Notes: a model not told the origin generated them from the sequence alone. DNA of 52,279 bases from an uncultured Saprospiraceae bacterium (GCA_937997635.1 CALLFA010000066.1:1-52279); one strand, 5' to 3'. Positions 28,452 to 38,558 are shown, counted from the first letter of the stretch. Translations and numbers: made by a program.

Positions 28452-30785
28452 TTAAAACGGATAATTGATAGCAACATTTATATTGCCCAGAAGATTATTG
28501 AATGACTCCTCAGTACCTGGAATTTTCTTTCCAAAAACAAAATGACTTCCATTTTCGTCCAAAGCGAATGGACTTCTAACCTTATAACCAAAATCAATTC
28601 TAATGAGAAAATACGTAAAATCAGCTCTAACACCCCAACCAGAACTTACAGCTATTTGATCAATAAAGTTTGACGTGAATTGCGATCCTGCTCTTGCTCT
28701 TTGTCCTGTTTCTTCTCGTAGTGTCCATATATTCCCGGCATCTACAAATATTGCGCCTTTAAAATAGGAAAACAAGTCCCATCTGTACTCCAAATTAAAT
28801 TCCATTTTAATGTCACCAGCTTGGAAAAATGGTGGTTCTAGAATGGTAGAAAATGAACCAGGTCCTAATTCGCGTATTTGCCAACCTCTCAAACTATTGG
28901 GCCCTCCAACATAAAATTGTGATAAGTAGGGGGTCGATAACAGATCTCCATTATCTTGCCTGCCAAATGGAATGGCAAGCCCTAAATCGATTCTTGCTGC
29001 TAGTTGAGAACTGCCATTTTGAGAGAGATCTTTGTAGTAACGGCCATCCAATCCTAGCTTAATGTATTTGGCAAAATTAAAACTGCCAAATTTCCAGACA
29101 TCTGAGTTGCCACCTATCCAATTACCAATTTTATTGGCAGCAAAAACCTCTAGCCCAGATTGTTCGAGATTTATAATTAAGCCCAAAGACCGTCCTTTAT
29201 TATTTTTTGTACCAGAATAGAAATAGCTCAAATCTCTTAATAAAAATCCTGTAGATAAGTTGTTTTCGAAACTGTTTGCTAGTAGCTCATTTTCTCTCAA
29301 GTTGTTTTCTATAAATTGTTCAGTAGGGTTGAATATAAATAGATTGAATCCCAGTTGCCTTATTTTGCGTAATAATTCATTGTTCGCTCGATAGGTGTAG
29401 CCTAAGGATGCATTAAATGAACTAATGGAAAAATTTTGTATGCTTCTTGTGAAATTGTACCCTATACCCAATTCGGTGGTAGCTTCATCTTCAAAGGGCG
29501 TATAGTTGTCAGAAGGGATCAAATTGATTTTACCCCATAGTTTAGTAGTTCCAAATAGATCCAATAGTCGGGGTAATTCCAATGTATTATTTGCATTGAA
29601 TGACCATCGATTTGCAGCAAAAGAAGGGATTGCCAATTCAACAGATCCATCTACACTAAACGTATATTTTTCCGATCCACCAAAGAGATTTCTGTTTTGA
29701 ACAGACGCTAATGCACTGAGCCCAAATAAGTTTTGCTGGATTGATGTTGAACCAAATGCGGAATAGAATAATTCGTAGCCTAGATCAGAAATCCATTTGT
29801 GTTTGTATGGAGAGAGATATATGTCAAAGTCATAAATGGAATCTCTTTCTGGATTTAGTTTTCTATTGACTTGTGCATATTTGTATGTGCTGAGGCTGTT
29901 TAAGGTTCGCTGTGTTTTGATTCGGTCTTGCTTTTGGTAAAGTTCCCCAGTTCTTAAGTAAATGTTCTTCGCAAGATACTTCGGTTTGACAATGAATTCT
30001 GGACTTCTGCTATAATAGGTGCCAAATGGATGGGATTCTACTTTAGAAATAATCGGATCTGTTCCAACCAAATGTTCTGTATACACATTGATATCTCCAA
30101 CATAATATTTCTTATGAATCGAATCTGCAGGAGGTACGATAATATTGAATTCTACATCAACTTCATAGTTAGAACTGTCACCTACAATTTGAATAAAGTT
30201 GGGGACAAAATTGGCATAACCTAAGTTTTGTAAATCAGAGGTGATTCTACTTCTTTCGGACTCAAATAATGATGCATCGACGGGATCTCCCACTTCAACT
30301 AGAGGTAAGCTTTTAAGATTTTTTATTTCGTCTAATAAAGCTTTATCTGTACTTGTTATCTCAAAGCTCTTCACTCTATATCTAGGTCCGACATCAATCA
30401 AGTAGTTAGCTGTTATCTGATCGCCTTCTATGCCAACGTTGTGCTTTACATTAGCTTGGTAGTAGCCCTTTTTATTCCTAAGGAATTTTTCAATTGAAGT
30501 CGCGCTCCTTTCGGCTAATTGGGTATCATATACCACGAGTGTATCCTTACTGAACCATTTTTTCGGTGGCCACAGCCTTGAAGTATTTTCATCTTGTGCA
30601 ATGAGGGAGTTAATGGAGTACCTCAAATTTTCCTTATCGTCGACTCGATGATCACTTGAAAATACGATGGCGTTTTTATTTAGATAATAGTCACTGTCCT
30701 TAAGTGGGGTCTGCGTTGTTTTGCAAGAAGAACAAAGTATGACACAGATAGTGGCGTAAAAAGCGAGCGCTTTCCATCTCTTCAC
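28452..30785 (-). CDS. TamL-type outer-membrane lipoprotein (BamA/TamA superfamily)
   Basis: I use the GTG at 30785 because it gives a lipoprotein signal peptide of about 20 residues ending LCSSC; the ATG at 30821 would overlap the divergent gene. The product is about 777 residues. The periplasmic half (about 30-400) contains POTRA-like segments, such as YRVKSFEIT followed by a region on short two-strand turns. The C-terminal half is a 16-strand-type surface-antigen barrel ending in aromatic Phe (INVAINYPF). The conserved loop-6 motif appears as GGPNSLRGWQ. Lipidated TamA homologues in Bacteroidota are called TamL and act with TamB in envelope assembly; tamB is not in this window. Confidence 0.87.
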   Translation of the reverse strand: MKRWKALAFYATICVILCSSCKTTQTPLKDSDYYLNKNAIVFSSDHRVDDKENLRYSINSLIAQDENTSRLWPPKKWFSKDTLVVYDTQLAERSATSIEKFLRNKKGYYQANVKHNVGIEGDQITANYLIDVGPRYRVKSFEITSTDKALLDEIKNLKSLPLVEVGDPVDASLFESERSRITSDLQNLGYANFVPNFIQIVGDSSNYEVDVEFNIIVPPADSIHKKYYVGDINVYTEHLVGTDPIISKVESHPFGTYYSRSPEFIVKPKYLAKNIYLRTGELYQKQDRIKTQRTLNSLSTYKYAQVNRKLNPERDSIYDFDIYLSPYKHKWISDLGYELFYSAFGSTSIQQNLFGLSALASVQNRNLFGGSEKYTFSVDGSVELAIPSFAANRWSFNANNTLELPRLLDLFGTTKLWGKINLIPSDNYTPFEDEATTELGIGYNFTRSIQNFSISSFNASLGYTYRANNELLRKIRQLGFNLFIFNPTEQFIENNLRENELLANSFENNLSTGFLLRDLSYFYSGTKNNKGRSLGLIINLEQSGLEVFAANKIGNWIGGNSDVWKFGSFNFAKYIKLGLDGRYYKDLSQNGSSQLAARIDLGLAIPFGRQDNGDLLSTPYLSQFYVGGPNSLRGWQIRELGPGSFSTILEPPFFQAGDIKMEFNLEYRWDLFSYFKGAIFVDAGNIWTLREETGQRARAGSQFTSNFIDQIAVSSGWGVRADFTYFLIRIDFGYKVRSPFALDENGSHFVFGKKIPGTEESFNNLLGNINVAINYPF

Positions 30786-30800
30786 TATATTTGAAATACT

Positions 30801-31547
30801 ATGAATTTGAATAAAACTCAAATTAAACTAATACGATCATTGGGTCAAAAAAAATTTAGACAAAAGTATCAATATTTCGTTGCTGAAGGCAGTAAAATAG
30901 TACTAGATACCATAGAAGCGCCTGCAAATATCAAACTCATCTATGCTCTTCCTGAATGGATCGAAGAATTTGAGTCCTCAATTTCATCAGTGAAAGAGCT
31001 AATTGTGCCAGTTAGCCACAGAGAATTAAAGCAAATATCTTTCCTAAAGACGCCAAATAAGGCGCTTGTGTTACTTAAAATGCCTAATGAATCCGATATT
31101 TCTTTAAGTAAGACGTCAGGATATCATTTTTATGCAGATAGAATTCAGAATCCTGGCAATCTAGGTACCTTAATTCGCATCGCAGATTGGTTCGGATTTG
31201 ACTCTGTAATTGCATCTGAAGATAGCGTTGATTTTTATAATGAAAAGACAATACAAGCAACGATGGGCGCTTTTCTGCACGTTGACTTATTGCGGTCGAC
31301 TCTTGACAGCTTAGAGTACAACCATTTGATTACAACATCTTTGAATGGTGAGAGTCTGTATGACTCAAAAATACCCGACAATGGGATTATTGTCATCAGT
31401 AATGAAGGACAAGGCATCAGTGAAGAGATACGATCGAAAAGTACGCTTGATTTATGCATTCCCTCACATCCAAGAAGTCAGTCCAATTCCTTAAATGCTT
31501 CTATTGCAGCCGGTATAATGGCAAGCTATGTAAGGCAGCCGCTATAG
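30801..31547 (+). CDS. SpoU/TrmH-family RNA 2'-O-methyltransferase
   Basis: The 248-residue protein starts with a substrate-binding domain (RQKYQYFVAEGSKIV, about 20-35) and continues with the knotted SpoU methyltransferase domain. The three SpoU motifs are present: QNPGNLGTLIRIADWFG, VISNEGQGIS, and CIPSHPRSQSNSLNASIAAG. The family methylates ribose 2'-OH in rRNA or tRNA using S-adenosylmethionine. The layout fits the 23S rRNA methyltransferase group, but the modified nucleotide cannot be assigned. It is divergent from tamL with only 15 bases between start codons, and its end overlaps the convergent thioredoxin-like gene by six bases. Confidence 0.88.
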   Translation: MNLNKTQIKLIRSLGQKKFRQKYQYFVAEGSKIVLDTIEAPANIKLIYALPEWIEEFESSISSVKELIVPVSHRELKQISFLKTPNKALVLLKMPNESDISLSKTSGYHFYADRIQNPGNLGTLIRIADWFGFDSVIASEDSVDFYNEKTIQATMGAFLHVDLLRSTLDSLEYNHLITTSLNGESLYDSKIPDNGIIVISNEGQGISEEIRSKSTLDLCIPSHPRSQSNSLNASIAAGIMASYVRQPL

Positions 31548-32639
31548 ATATTTGATGACTTCTTGCTCCAATGTATATCTTGGGTCAATAGAAGCTATCT
31601 TCCCGTCTCTGTCGATCAAAAATGTTTTAGGAATACTTCTGACTCCGTAAGCTGATGCTGGTGCTGATTCCCATTTTTTCAAATCACTTACGTGCCAATC
31701 CCATTCCAGTCTATCTTGCTCAATAGCTTTCATCCAGCGATCTTTCTGACGTTCAAGCTGATTTGGAATTTGATCAGCAGGATATCTACCCCTTGTTCGT
31801 GTATCTAATCCATCTAGAGATACACTTGCGACTGTAAAGCCTTTATCTTTATATTTTTTGTAAACCTCAACAACTTTAGGATTTGCTTTGCGACATGGTC
31901 CACACCAACTAGCCCAAAAGTCAAGAAGCACGACTTTACCTTTTAAGTCACTGAGTTTTCTCGATTTGCCATCTGGTCCAGGAAGTTCAATATCTGGTGC
32001 TTCATTGCCTACTTTGATTAATTCATTTACTCTTCTTTTAGCTAAAAGCTGTTGCAACTGTCCGACATACTGGCCATACATTTCTGTCATTTCACCTTGT
32101 GGGTTAGCAGCAACAAGTTTTTTAAGTGTTGATTCGTGAGTAGCCACATGACTTGGATCATTGAGTCCAAAAATAGATAAGGCGAATGCCAGCATCGGAT
32201 TATTTTCAGCTTGAATTTGTTGAACTAATTTATTCACATCCATTTTTCTAGATCTCAATTGACTTAAACTGTTAGCCATTGTTTGACTGGCCGGGCTACC
32301 TTCAACTTGGAAATCGAAATTTTGAATCCCATTTAAATCGCCTGTAATGGTCACTGGCTGAGTAAAATCATCTAAGACTAAATAAGCAGATTTTCTTCCA
32401 ATTCTTATTCGATAAATACTTGGATCCATATTTTCTGGGTATGGAATACTAAAGGTCCCGTTCTTAGAAGTTTCTGCCGAAGCAACAACAGAGTTTGTGT
32501 TATTCAAAGGATTCACTTTGTCTAGGAAGACATTTAGTGATTCTGCACCAGTGATGGTCCCGTTTACTCCAGTCGAAATAGTTGTACTCCCACAAGACCA
32601 AAGAAAAGTAGCTACAAAAAGAAAAAGTATATGTTTCAT
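31542..32639 (-). CDS. TlpA/ResA-like thiol-disulfide lipoprotein with N-terminal DUF4369-like domain
   Basis: The 365-residue protein has a lipoprotein signal peptide (lipobox LWSC, Cys 16). Residues ~24-115 resemble the DUF4369 beta domain common in Bacteroidota periplasmic thioredoxins, followed by a helical linker. Residues ~215-365 form a thioredoxin fold of the TlpA/AhpC-TSA type with active site FWASWCGPCRK and the cis-Pro loop SIPKTFLIDRDG. It probably reduces disulfides in the periplasm, for example during cytochrome maturation. A diheme cytochrome gene lies divergently about 180 bases away, consistent with such a role but not proof of it. Confidence 0.9.
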   Translation of the reverse strand: MKHILFLFVATFLWSCGSTTISTGVNGTITGAESLNVFLDKVNPLNNTNSVVASAETSKNGTFSIPYPENMDPSIYRIRIGRKSAYLVLDDFTQPVTITGDLNGIQNFDFQVEGSPASQTMANSLSQLRSRKMDVNKLVQQIQAENNPMLAFALSIFGLNDPSHVATHESTLKKLVAANPQGEMTEMYGQYVGQLQQLLAKRRVNELIKVGNEAPDIELPGPDGKSRKLSDLKGKVVLLDFWASWCGPCRKANPKVVEVYKKYKDKGFTVASVSLDGLDTRTRGRYPADQIPNQLERQKDRWMKAIEQDRLEWDWHVSDLKKWESAPASAYGVRSIPKTFLIDRDGKIASIDPRYTLEQEVIKYL

Positions 32640-32817
32640 CTTAAGGATAAGTTTATGCTAATAAAACGATATTGTCTATGACATGTTTTCCGTTTACAAA
32701 AATACAAAGCTTTGAGGATATAATTAGGTAATATTACATAATTTTTAATGTGTATAGTCTTGATTGTCTGCTACAATATTTTTTATTCCTTCGTGTTTGT
32801 ATTATAGACATTTTAAC

Positions 32818-34191
32818 ATGACCGCCAAACGACCCGATTTTTTCGTATTTAGCTTTTGTATTTTGATGCTCTTTGGAGCTGTCTATTTAGGTTGTCAAAC
32901 GGTTAGTCATGCGACCAATGCGTTAAAAGTAAACAATAAAATAAAGCTCCAAAGATCCCCGCAACGGACAGGTGATGTGGATAAAGGACAGGATTATTTA
33001 TTGAATGGAGACTTTATCGATAGCGGTTTTTTGATTGGTTCTGTTGGATTTCCTAATGCTGATACACAGGAAGTATCTCCTTTTACGACCATTCAATCCT
33101 CAGATGGAATTAGTATGATAGCACCCAATTGTTTGCAGTGTCATGCCGATTCTCTTAGAGGTGAATATGTTTTGGGCCTGCCTAACACAAGTTTTGATTT
33201 CACTGTAGATATGAGTTTTGCAAGTGGCTTTATTAAGCAATCACTTCTACAAAAATATGGAGAATCTAGTAAGGAGTGGGCTGCGTCTTTTCCGTTTATT
33301 CGAGCAATGGAAACTGTATCGCCGCACATCCAAACAGAAGTGGTCGGAGCTAATCCAGCAGATAAATTAGCTGCTGTTTTAGCAGCACATAGAGATCCAG
33401 TTTCCTTAAACTGGAGTGAAAATAAGCAACTTGATATACCCAATGAAGTTGTCCCTGCAGACCCTCCAGCTTGGTGGTTATTTAAATACAAACAAGCCAT
33501 GTTTGCAACTGGAATTGGTAGAGGTGATTTTGCAAGATTGATGATGGCATCGAGTCTATTGACACTTACCGATACCACTCGAGCTAGAGAGATCGATGAT
33601 CGCTTCGTAGATGTAAAAGCGTTCATCGAAAGTCTGGAAGCACCAAAGTATCCAATCCGTATTGATCAAGATTTAGCCAATCAAGGTGCATTGTTATTTG
33701 ATAAACATTGCTTTGAATGCCATGGCACACCACAGGAATATCCCAACTATTTAGTTGACCTTTCAGTTATTAAAACAGACTCCTTACTTGTGACTAGTAA
33801 TTTCGCTTACCCAGAATTCATCAATTGGTACAACAACTCTTGGTTTAGTAAAGGGAAAGGGAGAGCGTATTTAGAGAAGGGTGCTGGATATGTTGCGCCA
33901 CCGTTGAGTGGTGTTTGGGCATCAGCACCTTATTTACACAATGGATCTGTTCCGACCGTTTACCATATGCTCAATTCAAAGGCTAGACCGACATATTGGA
34001 CTAAAAATGCTTCCTCCTTCGATTTGGATTTTGTACAACTTGGCTGGCAATTCAGAGAGATGGATCGAAAAGTAGATAAGTACTGCTATGACACGACTAT
34101 CCCAGGTTATGGAAATCAAGGACACACCTTTGGAGATGATCTGGCTGACGAGGAGCGTTATGCGATTATTGAATATTTAAAGACAATGTAA
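32818..34191 (+). CDS. Diheme c-type cytochrome lipoprotein (RoxA/peroxidase-like family)
   Basis: I start at ATG 32818, giving 457 residues with a lipoprotein-like signal (FGAVYLGC, Cys 26); a TTG at 32764 would add 18 polar residues before the signal. Two heme c sites are visible: CLQCH at 105-109 and CFECH at 298-302. The C-terminal block VAPPLSGVWASAPYLHNGSVPT is characteristic of the large diheme cytochrome group that includes RoxA-type oxygenases and MauG/CcpA-like peroxidases. It likely handles periplasmic electron transfer or oxidation of an organic substrate or peroxide; I cannot choose between them. It converges with purL, with 32 bases between stops. Confidence 0.85.
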   Translation: MTAKRPDFFVFSFCILMLFGAVYLGCQTVSHATNALKVNNKIKLQRSPQRTGDVDKGQDYLLNGDFIDSGFLIGSVGFPNADTQEVSPFTTIQSSDGISMIAPNCLQCHADSLRGEYVLGLPNTSFDFTVDMSFASGFIKQSLLQKYGESSKEWAASFPFIRAMETVSPHIQTEVVGANPADKLAAVLAAHRDPVSLNWSENKQLDIPNEVVPADPPAWWLFKYKQAMFATGIGRGDFARLMMASSLLTLTDTTRAREIDDRFVDVKAFIESLEAPKYPIRIDQDLANQGALLFDKHCFECHGTPQEYPNYLVDLSVIKTDSLLVTSNFAYPEFINWYNNSWFSKGKGRAYLEKGAGYVAPPLSGVWASAPYLHNGSVPTVYHMLNSKARPTYWTKNASSFDLDFVQLGWQFREMDRKVDKYCYDTTIPGYGNQGHTFGDDLADEERYAIIEYLKTM

Positions 34192-34223
34192 GGTCAGTTG
34201 ATCACGCAATGAGATTTACTATC

Positions 34224-37200
34224 TCAATGATTTTCAACCCACTCTCTCGCATTAAGAAAAGCCTGTATCCAAGGAGACACATCATCATTCTTTCTGTCGG
34301 TAGGATAGTGCGCCCAGTTCCATTGAAATATGGATCGTTCGATGTGGGGCATGGTCACAAGGTGTCGACCATCTGCACTGCAAATCATCGCCGCATTATA
34401 ATCACTGCCATTAGGGTTGGAAGGGTAGTCTGCATAACCGTATTGCGCAACTAGCCCATAGCTTGATTTTTCTTGTGGCAAATGAAATTTCCCTTCACCG
34501 TGTGAGACCCAAACACCCAATGTGCTGCCTGATAAATTAGACAGCATGACAGATTTGTTTTTCTGGATTTCTACTGACGTAAAGATACTTTCGTGTTTTT
34601 TAGAATCATTCCACATCATTTTTGACTGCTGCTCATGTTCTGGATTGATTAAATTTAATTCAATGAATAATTGACAGCCATTGCATATGCCTATGGACAA
34701 CACATCGTCTCGTTCAAAAAATCGTGTTATACTTTGCCTTGCTTTTTCATTGTATAAAAAAGCACCTGCCCAACCTTTGGCAGAACCCAAGACATCCGAA
34801 TTGGAAAAACCACCAACAGCGCCTAAAAAGCGAACATCTTCAAGTGTCTCCCTTCCGGAAATCAAATCTGTCATGTGCACATCGCGCACATCAAATCCTG
34901 CTAAGTATAAAGCATTGGCAAGTTCGCGTTCTGAATTAGATCCTTTTTCTCTGATGATTGCTGCTTGAGGTCTTTTCACATTTGTGGTGTTGGGCCTGAC
35001 ACCAGTAAACCCTTGTGGAAAACTAAATTGAAGGGCTTGCTTTTTGTAGTTGTCAAAACGCACTTTAGCCAATCCACTTGACGTTTGGTGTTGATCCAAT
35101 AAATATGAAGTCTCGTACCAGTAGTCTCTATATTCAGCAATGTCGATATCAAACATGTCGCTGTGCATGACTTGTAACATGCCACTATCTGTGACCACTC
35201 CAATTTTGTGACAATGTATATCAGCATTTGTTAGTGCTTCTTCAATACTATCGTCTGCCGCCTGAAAGACAATCCCAGCATTTTCTGAAAACAATACTTT
35301 GATCAAATCATCTTCATCTAGAGATGTCAGATTAATCATGGCTCCCAACTCTGGATCGCTAAAGCAACATTCCAATAAAGTGGTAATTAATCCGCCGGCA
35401 GAGACATCGTGTCCAGCAACAATTTTATCATTTTTTATGAGTGCCTGGATTGTGTCGAATGTATGTTTGAAATAGGCAGCGTCGAGAATGGTAGGCGTTT
35501 CTTTTCCAATTTTACCTAAAGTCTGCGCAAAGCTTGATCCTCCTAGTGCGTACTTGTCTTTCGACAAATTAATGTAATAAATCGGTCCTTTATCTAGCTG
35601 GAATACTGGTTCTACTATTTTAGTTATATCCGAACAATGTCCAACCGCAGTAATGATTACCGTACCAGGAGCAAGGATTTCTTCATCTGGATACTTTTGT
35701 TTCATAGACAAGGAATCTTTACCAGTTGGCACATTAATGCCTAAGTCCATTGCAAAAGCTGAAATAGCTTCAACTGCTTGATATAATCTGGCATCTTCGC
35801 CTTCGTTTTTACATGGCCACATCCAATTGGCTGACAACGAAATTGACTGTAAGCCATCTTCCAAGGGAGCCCAGATGATGTTTGTCAATGCCTCTGCAAT
35901 CGAATTCCTAGAACCAGCAACGGGGTCTACTAATGCGCTCACAGGTGAATGCCCAATTGATGTCGCCGTACCATGTGTGCTTTCATAATCAAGTGCCATG
36001 ACACCTACATTGTTCAGTGGCAATTGTAGTGGTCCACAACATTGTTGCTTAGCCACTTTACCCCCAACGCATCTGTCTACTTTATTCGTTAACCAATCTT
36101 TACAGGCAACTGCTTCTAGTCTGAGGACATCTTTTATATATTCAAAAAGCTTGTCTTTATCATAGGATAGTTGTTCGTATGTTTGTTGATTGGTGTTGTC
36201 TGTGATTATTGTTTTTGGAGATGAACCAAACAGTGAATCAATCGACAATTCCAATGGATTTTTTCCATCCGTATTTTGAAAAATAAATTGTTGGTCCTCT
36301 GTGACTTCTCCTACAACATACATAGGAGCCCGCTCACGTTCAGCTACAGCAGCCAGCAATGACAGGTCTTTTTCTCTGATGACAAGACCCATTCTTTCTT
36401 GAGATTCATTACCGAGTAATTCTTTAGCCGAAAGGGTAGGGTCGCCAATTGGTAATTTGTTTAAATGGACAATACCACCTGTGTCTTCTACTAATTCTGC
36501 CAAACAATTCAGATGTCCACCTGCCCCATGATCGTGGATAGAGACGATTGGATTTTCTTTGCTTTCTACAAATGCCCGAATTGCATTTGCCACACGTTTC
36601 TGCATTTCAGGATTCGACCGTTGGACGGCGTTTAATTCTATGCCCGAACTATATTCTCCAGTGTCAGTGGAGGAGACTGCGGCACCTCCCATACCGATAC
36701 GATAATTGTCACCGCCTAACACAACTATTTTGTCTCCTTTTTTAGGCAATTGTTTGATGGCTTGCGAACGAACACCGTAGCCTATACCACCTGCCAGCAT
36801 GATCACCTTATCAAAAGCTGTTTTCTTCGATTCTTCTTGATATTCGAAGGTTAGTAGTGAGCCTGCTATTAATGGCTGCCCAAATTTATTTCCAAAATCA
36901 GACGCGCCATTTGAAGCTTTAATTAAAATGTCCAATGGTGTTTGGTATAACCATTTTCTTGGGTTGATGTCTTGTTCCCATTTTCTGTCATTGCTCAATC
37001 GTGGATATGCAGTCATGTATACAGCTGTGCCAGCAAGTGGTAAAGAGCCTTGTCCGCCTGCGAGACGATCTCTAATTTCTCCTCCAGAACCTGTCGCAGC
37101 ACCATTGAAAGGCTCTACTGTTGTTGGAAAATTATGAGTCTCGGCTTTTAATGAGATGGTTGAACTTATCATTGACTTCTGATAATTAGACGGCTTGTCG

Positions 37201-37877
37201 TGTTGTTCAGGTGCAAATTGAGTTATTGTTGGCCCTTCGATAAAGGCGACATTGTCCTTGTATGCTGACACGACAGTATTCGGATTCTGCTTTGTGGTTT
37301 GTTTGATCAAAGAAAAAAGTGATTCAGACTTTTCTTCTCCATCAATCACGAATACACCATTAAATATTTTATGGCGGCAGTGCTCAGAGTTTAATTGAGA
37401 GAATCCAAATACTTCTGAGTCTGTCAATGGTCTATTGAGCTTGGTTGACAATTCTTGTAAGAATGTGACTTCGTCTTCACTTAATGCCAAGCCTTCTTGT
37501 TTATTATAAGCAGGTATGTCAAGAATGTCTATGATGTCTTCAGCTATTATTTGGAAGTCAAACAGTTGTTGATGTAATGAGCTGAACTCTTGTTCTAGCA
37601 TAGGGTCCCAACCAGTAATGGAAGAAGTCGGACGATATTGCTCTATGCGTTGAATGCCACTGATTGCCATATTTTGTGTGATTTCAACGGCGTTGGTGCT
37701 CCAAGGTGTGATCATTGTAGCTCTTGGTCCAATGAAAGGGCTGTCTATGGTTTCTGCATCCAATAGAGACGCGCCATCAAATAACCATTGCAATTTATCC
37801 AGATCTTGCTGTGACAGTTGATCATTGGTCATTACTGCATACACAAGTACTTCAGGGTTGCCGAAAAAGTTAATCAT
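34224..37877 (-). CDS. purL: Phosphoribosylformylglycinamidine synthase (large, fused PurL)
   Basis: This is the single-chain purine enzyme that converts FGAR to FGAM using glutamine and ATP. I start at the ATG encoding MINFFGNPEVLVYAV (37877), giving 1217 residues; the ATG at 37901 adds eight residues not usual for the family. Visible marks include LNSEHCRHKIF and KAETHNFPTTVEPFNGAATG in the first synthetase half, GTATSIGHSPVSALVDP, and the C-terminal glutaminase domain with SIGICNGCQLF (nucleophile Cys 1065) and MPHIERSIF (His/Glu of the triad). Length is slightly below E. coli PurL (about 1295). It appears monocistronic. Confidence 0.97.
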   Translation of the reverse strand: MINFFGNPEVLVYAVMTNDQLSQQDLDKLQWLFDGASLLDAETIDSPFIGPRATMITPWSTNAVEITQNMAISGIQRIEQYRPTSSITGWDPMLEQEFSSLHQQLFDFQIIAEDIIDILDIPAYNKQEGLALSEDEVTFLQELSTKLNRPLTDSEVFGFSQLNSEHCRHKIFNGVFVIDGEEKSESLFSLIKQTTKQNPNTVVSAYKDNVAFIEGPTITQFAPEQHDKPSNYQKSMISSTISLKAETHNFPTTVEPFNGAATGSGGEIRDRLAGGQGSLPLAGTAVYMTAYPRLSNDRKWEQDINPRKWLYQTPLDILIKASNGASDFGNKFGQPLIAGSLLTFEYQEESKKTAFDKVIMLAGGIGYGVRSQAIKQLPKKGDKIVVLGGDNYRIGMGGAAVSSTDTGEYSSGIELNAVQRSNPEMQKRVANAIRAFVESKENPIVSIHDHGAGGHLNCLAELVEDTGGIVHLNKLPIGDPTLSAKELLGNESQERMGLVIREKDLSLLAAVAERERAPMYVVGEVTEDQQFIFQNTDGKNPLELSIDSLFGSSPKTIITDNTNQQTYEQLSYDKDKLFEYIKDVLRLEAVACKDWLTNKVDRCVGGKVAKQQCCGPLQLPLNNVGVMALDYESTHGTATSIGHSPVSALVDPVAGSRNSIAEALTNIIWAPLEDGLQSISLSANWMWPCKNEGEDARLYQAVEAISAFAMDLGINVPTGKDSLSMKQKYPDEEILAPGTVIITAVGHCSDITKIVEPVFQLDKGPIYYINLSKDKYALGGSSFAQTLGKIGKETPTILDAAYFKHTFDTIQALIKNDKIVAGHDVSAGGLITTLLECCFSDPELGAMINLTSLDEDDLIKVLFSENAGIVFQAADDSIEEALTNADIHCHKIGVVTDSGMLQVMHSDMFDIDIAEYRDYWYETSYLLDQHQTSSGLAKVRFDNYKKQALQFSFPQGFTGVRPNTTNVKRPQAAIIREKGSNSERELANALYLAGFDVRDVHMTDLISGRETLEDVRFLGAVGGFSNSDVLGSAKGWAGAFLYNEKARQSITRFFERDDVLSIGICNGCQLFIELNLINPEHEQQSKMMWNDSKKHESIFTSVEIQKNKSVMLSNLSGSTLGVWVSHGEGKFHLPQEKSSYGLVAQYGYADYPSNPNGSDYNAAMICSADGRHLVTMPHIERSIFQWNWAHYPTDRKNDDVSPWIQAFLNAREWVENH

Positions 37878-38230
37878 AGGTCGGTAGTAAACTTTTCGCA
37901 AATGTCAGTAAAATATGGTGAATTGATGTGTTGTTGAGTGGATTATACCCAACGGATTTGAGTATGAGCTGTTAACTATGAGGCCATTTTTTTAAGATCA
38001 AGGCATAAAACCTAGGAATAGTGGTGCTATTACGAGGCTTTGCAACGCAGATATTGATAAAATGGGCAGTAGTAAATAGGTCACACTCAAGTGCGCTGGG
38101 TATAAATAATAGATTTCTTTAATGGATGAAAATCCAGAAAGCAATAAAATGCTGATTTGTAGGATATATCAGAGAACATTAAAAATCAAATGAATACAAT
38201 TTAAATGAAGATTCAATTTAAAAATCAGTT
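37878..38230. other. AT-rich intergenic region upstream of purL
   Basis: About 350 bases. It presumably contains the purL promoter at its left edge, but I cannot pick a convincing -33/-7 pair. A nine-base inverted match (TTATACCCA near 37943 and TGGGTATAA near 38097) is present, and the longest plus-strand ORF is 23 codons with no coding signature. Nothing else stands out. Confidence 0.4.
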
Positions 38231-38272
38231 CTAAACAAAATGAGATGCCACTATATAAAGTGACATCTCATT
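38231..38272 (-). terminator. Probable terminator downstream of the first 33-residue peptide gene
   Basis: Arms at 38239-38252 and 38259-38272 pair over 14 positions with one mismatch around a six-base loop. On the minus strand the stem runs into TTTTGTTTAG. It lies about 185 bases after the stop of the small peptide ORF at 38457 and is the only strong minus-strand terminator I see between that ORF and purL. Confidence 0.65.
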
Positions 38273-38456
38273 AGTACAATGAAAAAACTATTTAATTGCA
38301 GTTAAAATAGGTGAGACGCTTCAAGATTGAACACAGAGATTCGTGTTTGAATGACACAGTTTAAAATTGAATTGTTAAGTCGAGGGGTAGTTAGTAAGTG
38401 TTATTAAAAGGTGTTGTTAAAAGGTAGTGGTGTATTGAGGTGATTATGTGAAGGTT

Positions 38457-38558
38457 CTATCCGAAAGTTTGACTAAGAATAAAGAAGATTCCTAAACCAA
38501 AAATGGAAAGTAATTGGATATTGTTGATTATGTTTTCTAGAGAAATAGATTTAGACAT
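38457..38558 (-). CDS. 33-residue membrane peptide, copy 1
   Basis: The ORF runs from ATG (38558) to TAG (38457). The peptide has a polar N-terminus (MSKSISLENIINN) and a hydrophobic helix (LLSIFGLGIFFIL), and ends SQTFG. A homologous ORF of exactly the same length lies at 42324-42425. The two share 22 of 33 residues, and 12 of those 22 are encoded by different synonymous codons, which indicates selection on the protein. Most other differences are conservative (I/V, I/L, G/A). The 5' flanks are also related for about 90 bases. It is predicted to insert in the inner membrane. Function unknown; a type I toxin-like peptide or a small regulatory membrane protein are options. Confidence 0.75.
   Translation of the reverse strand: MSKSISLENIINNIQLLSIFGLGIFFILSQTFG

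Noticed and set aside
37940..38105. Nine-base inverted match TTATACCCA / TGGGTATAA
   Set aside because: Arms are short and about 150 bases apart; expected by chance in AT-rich DNA.
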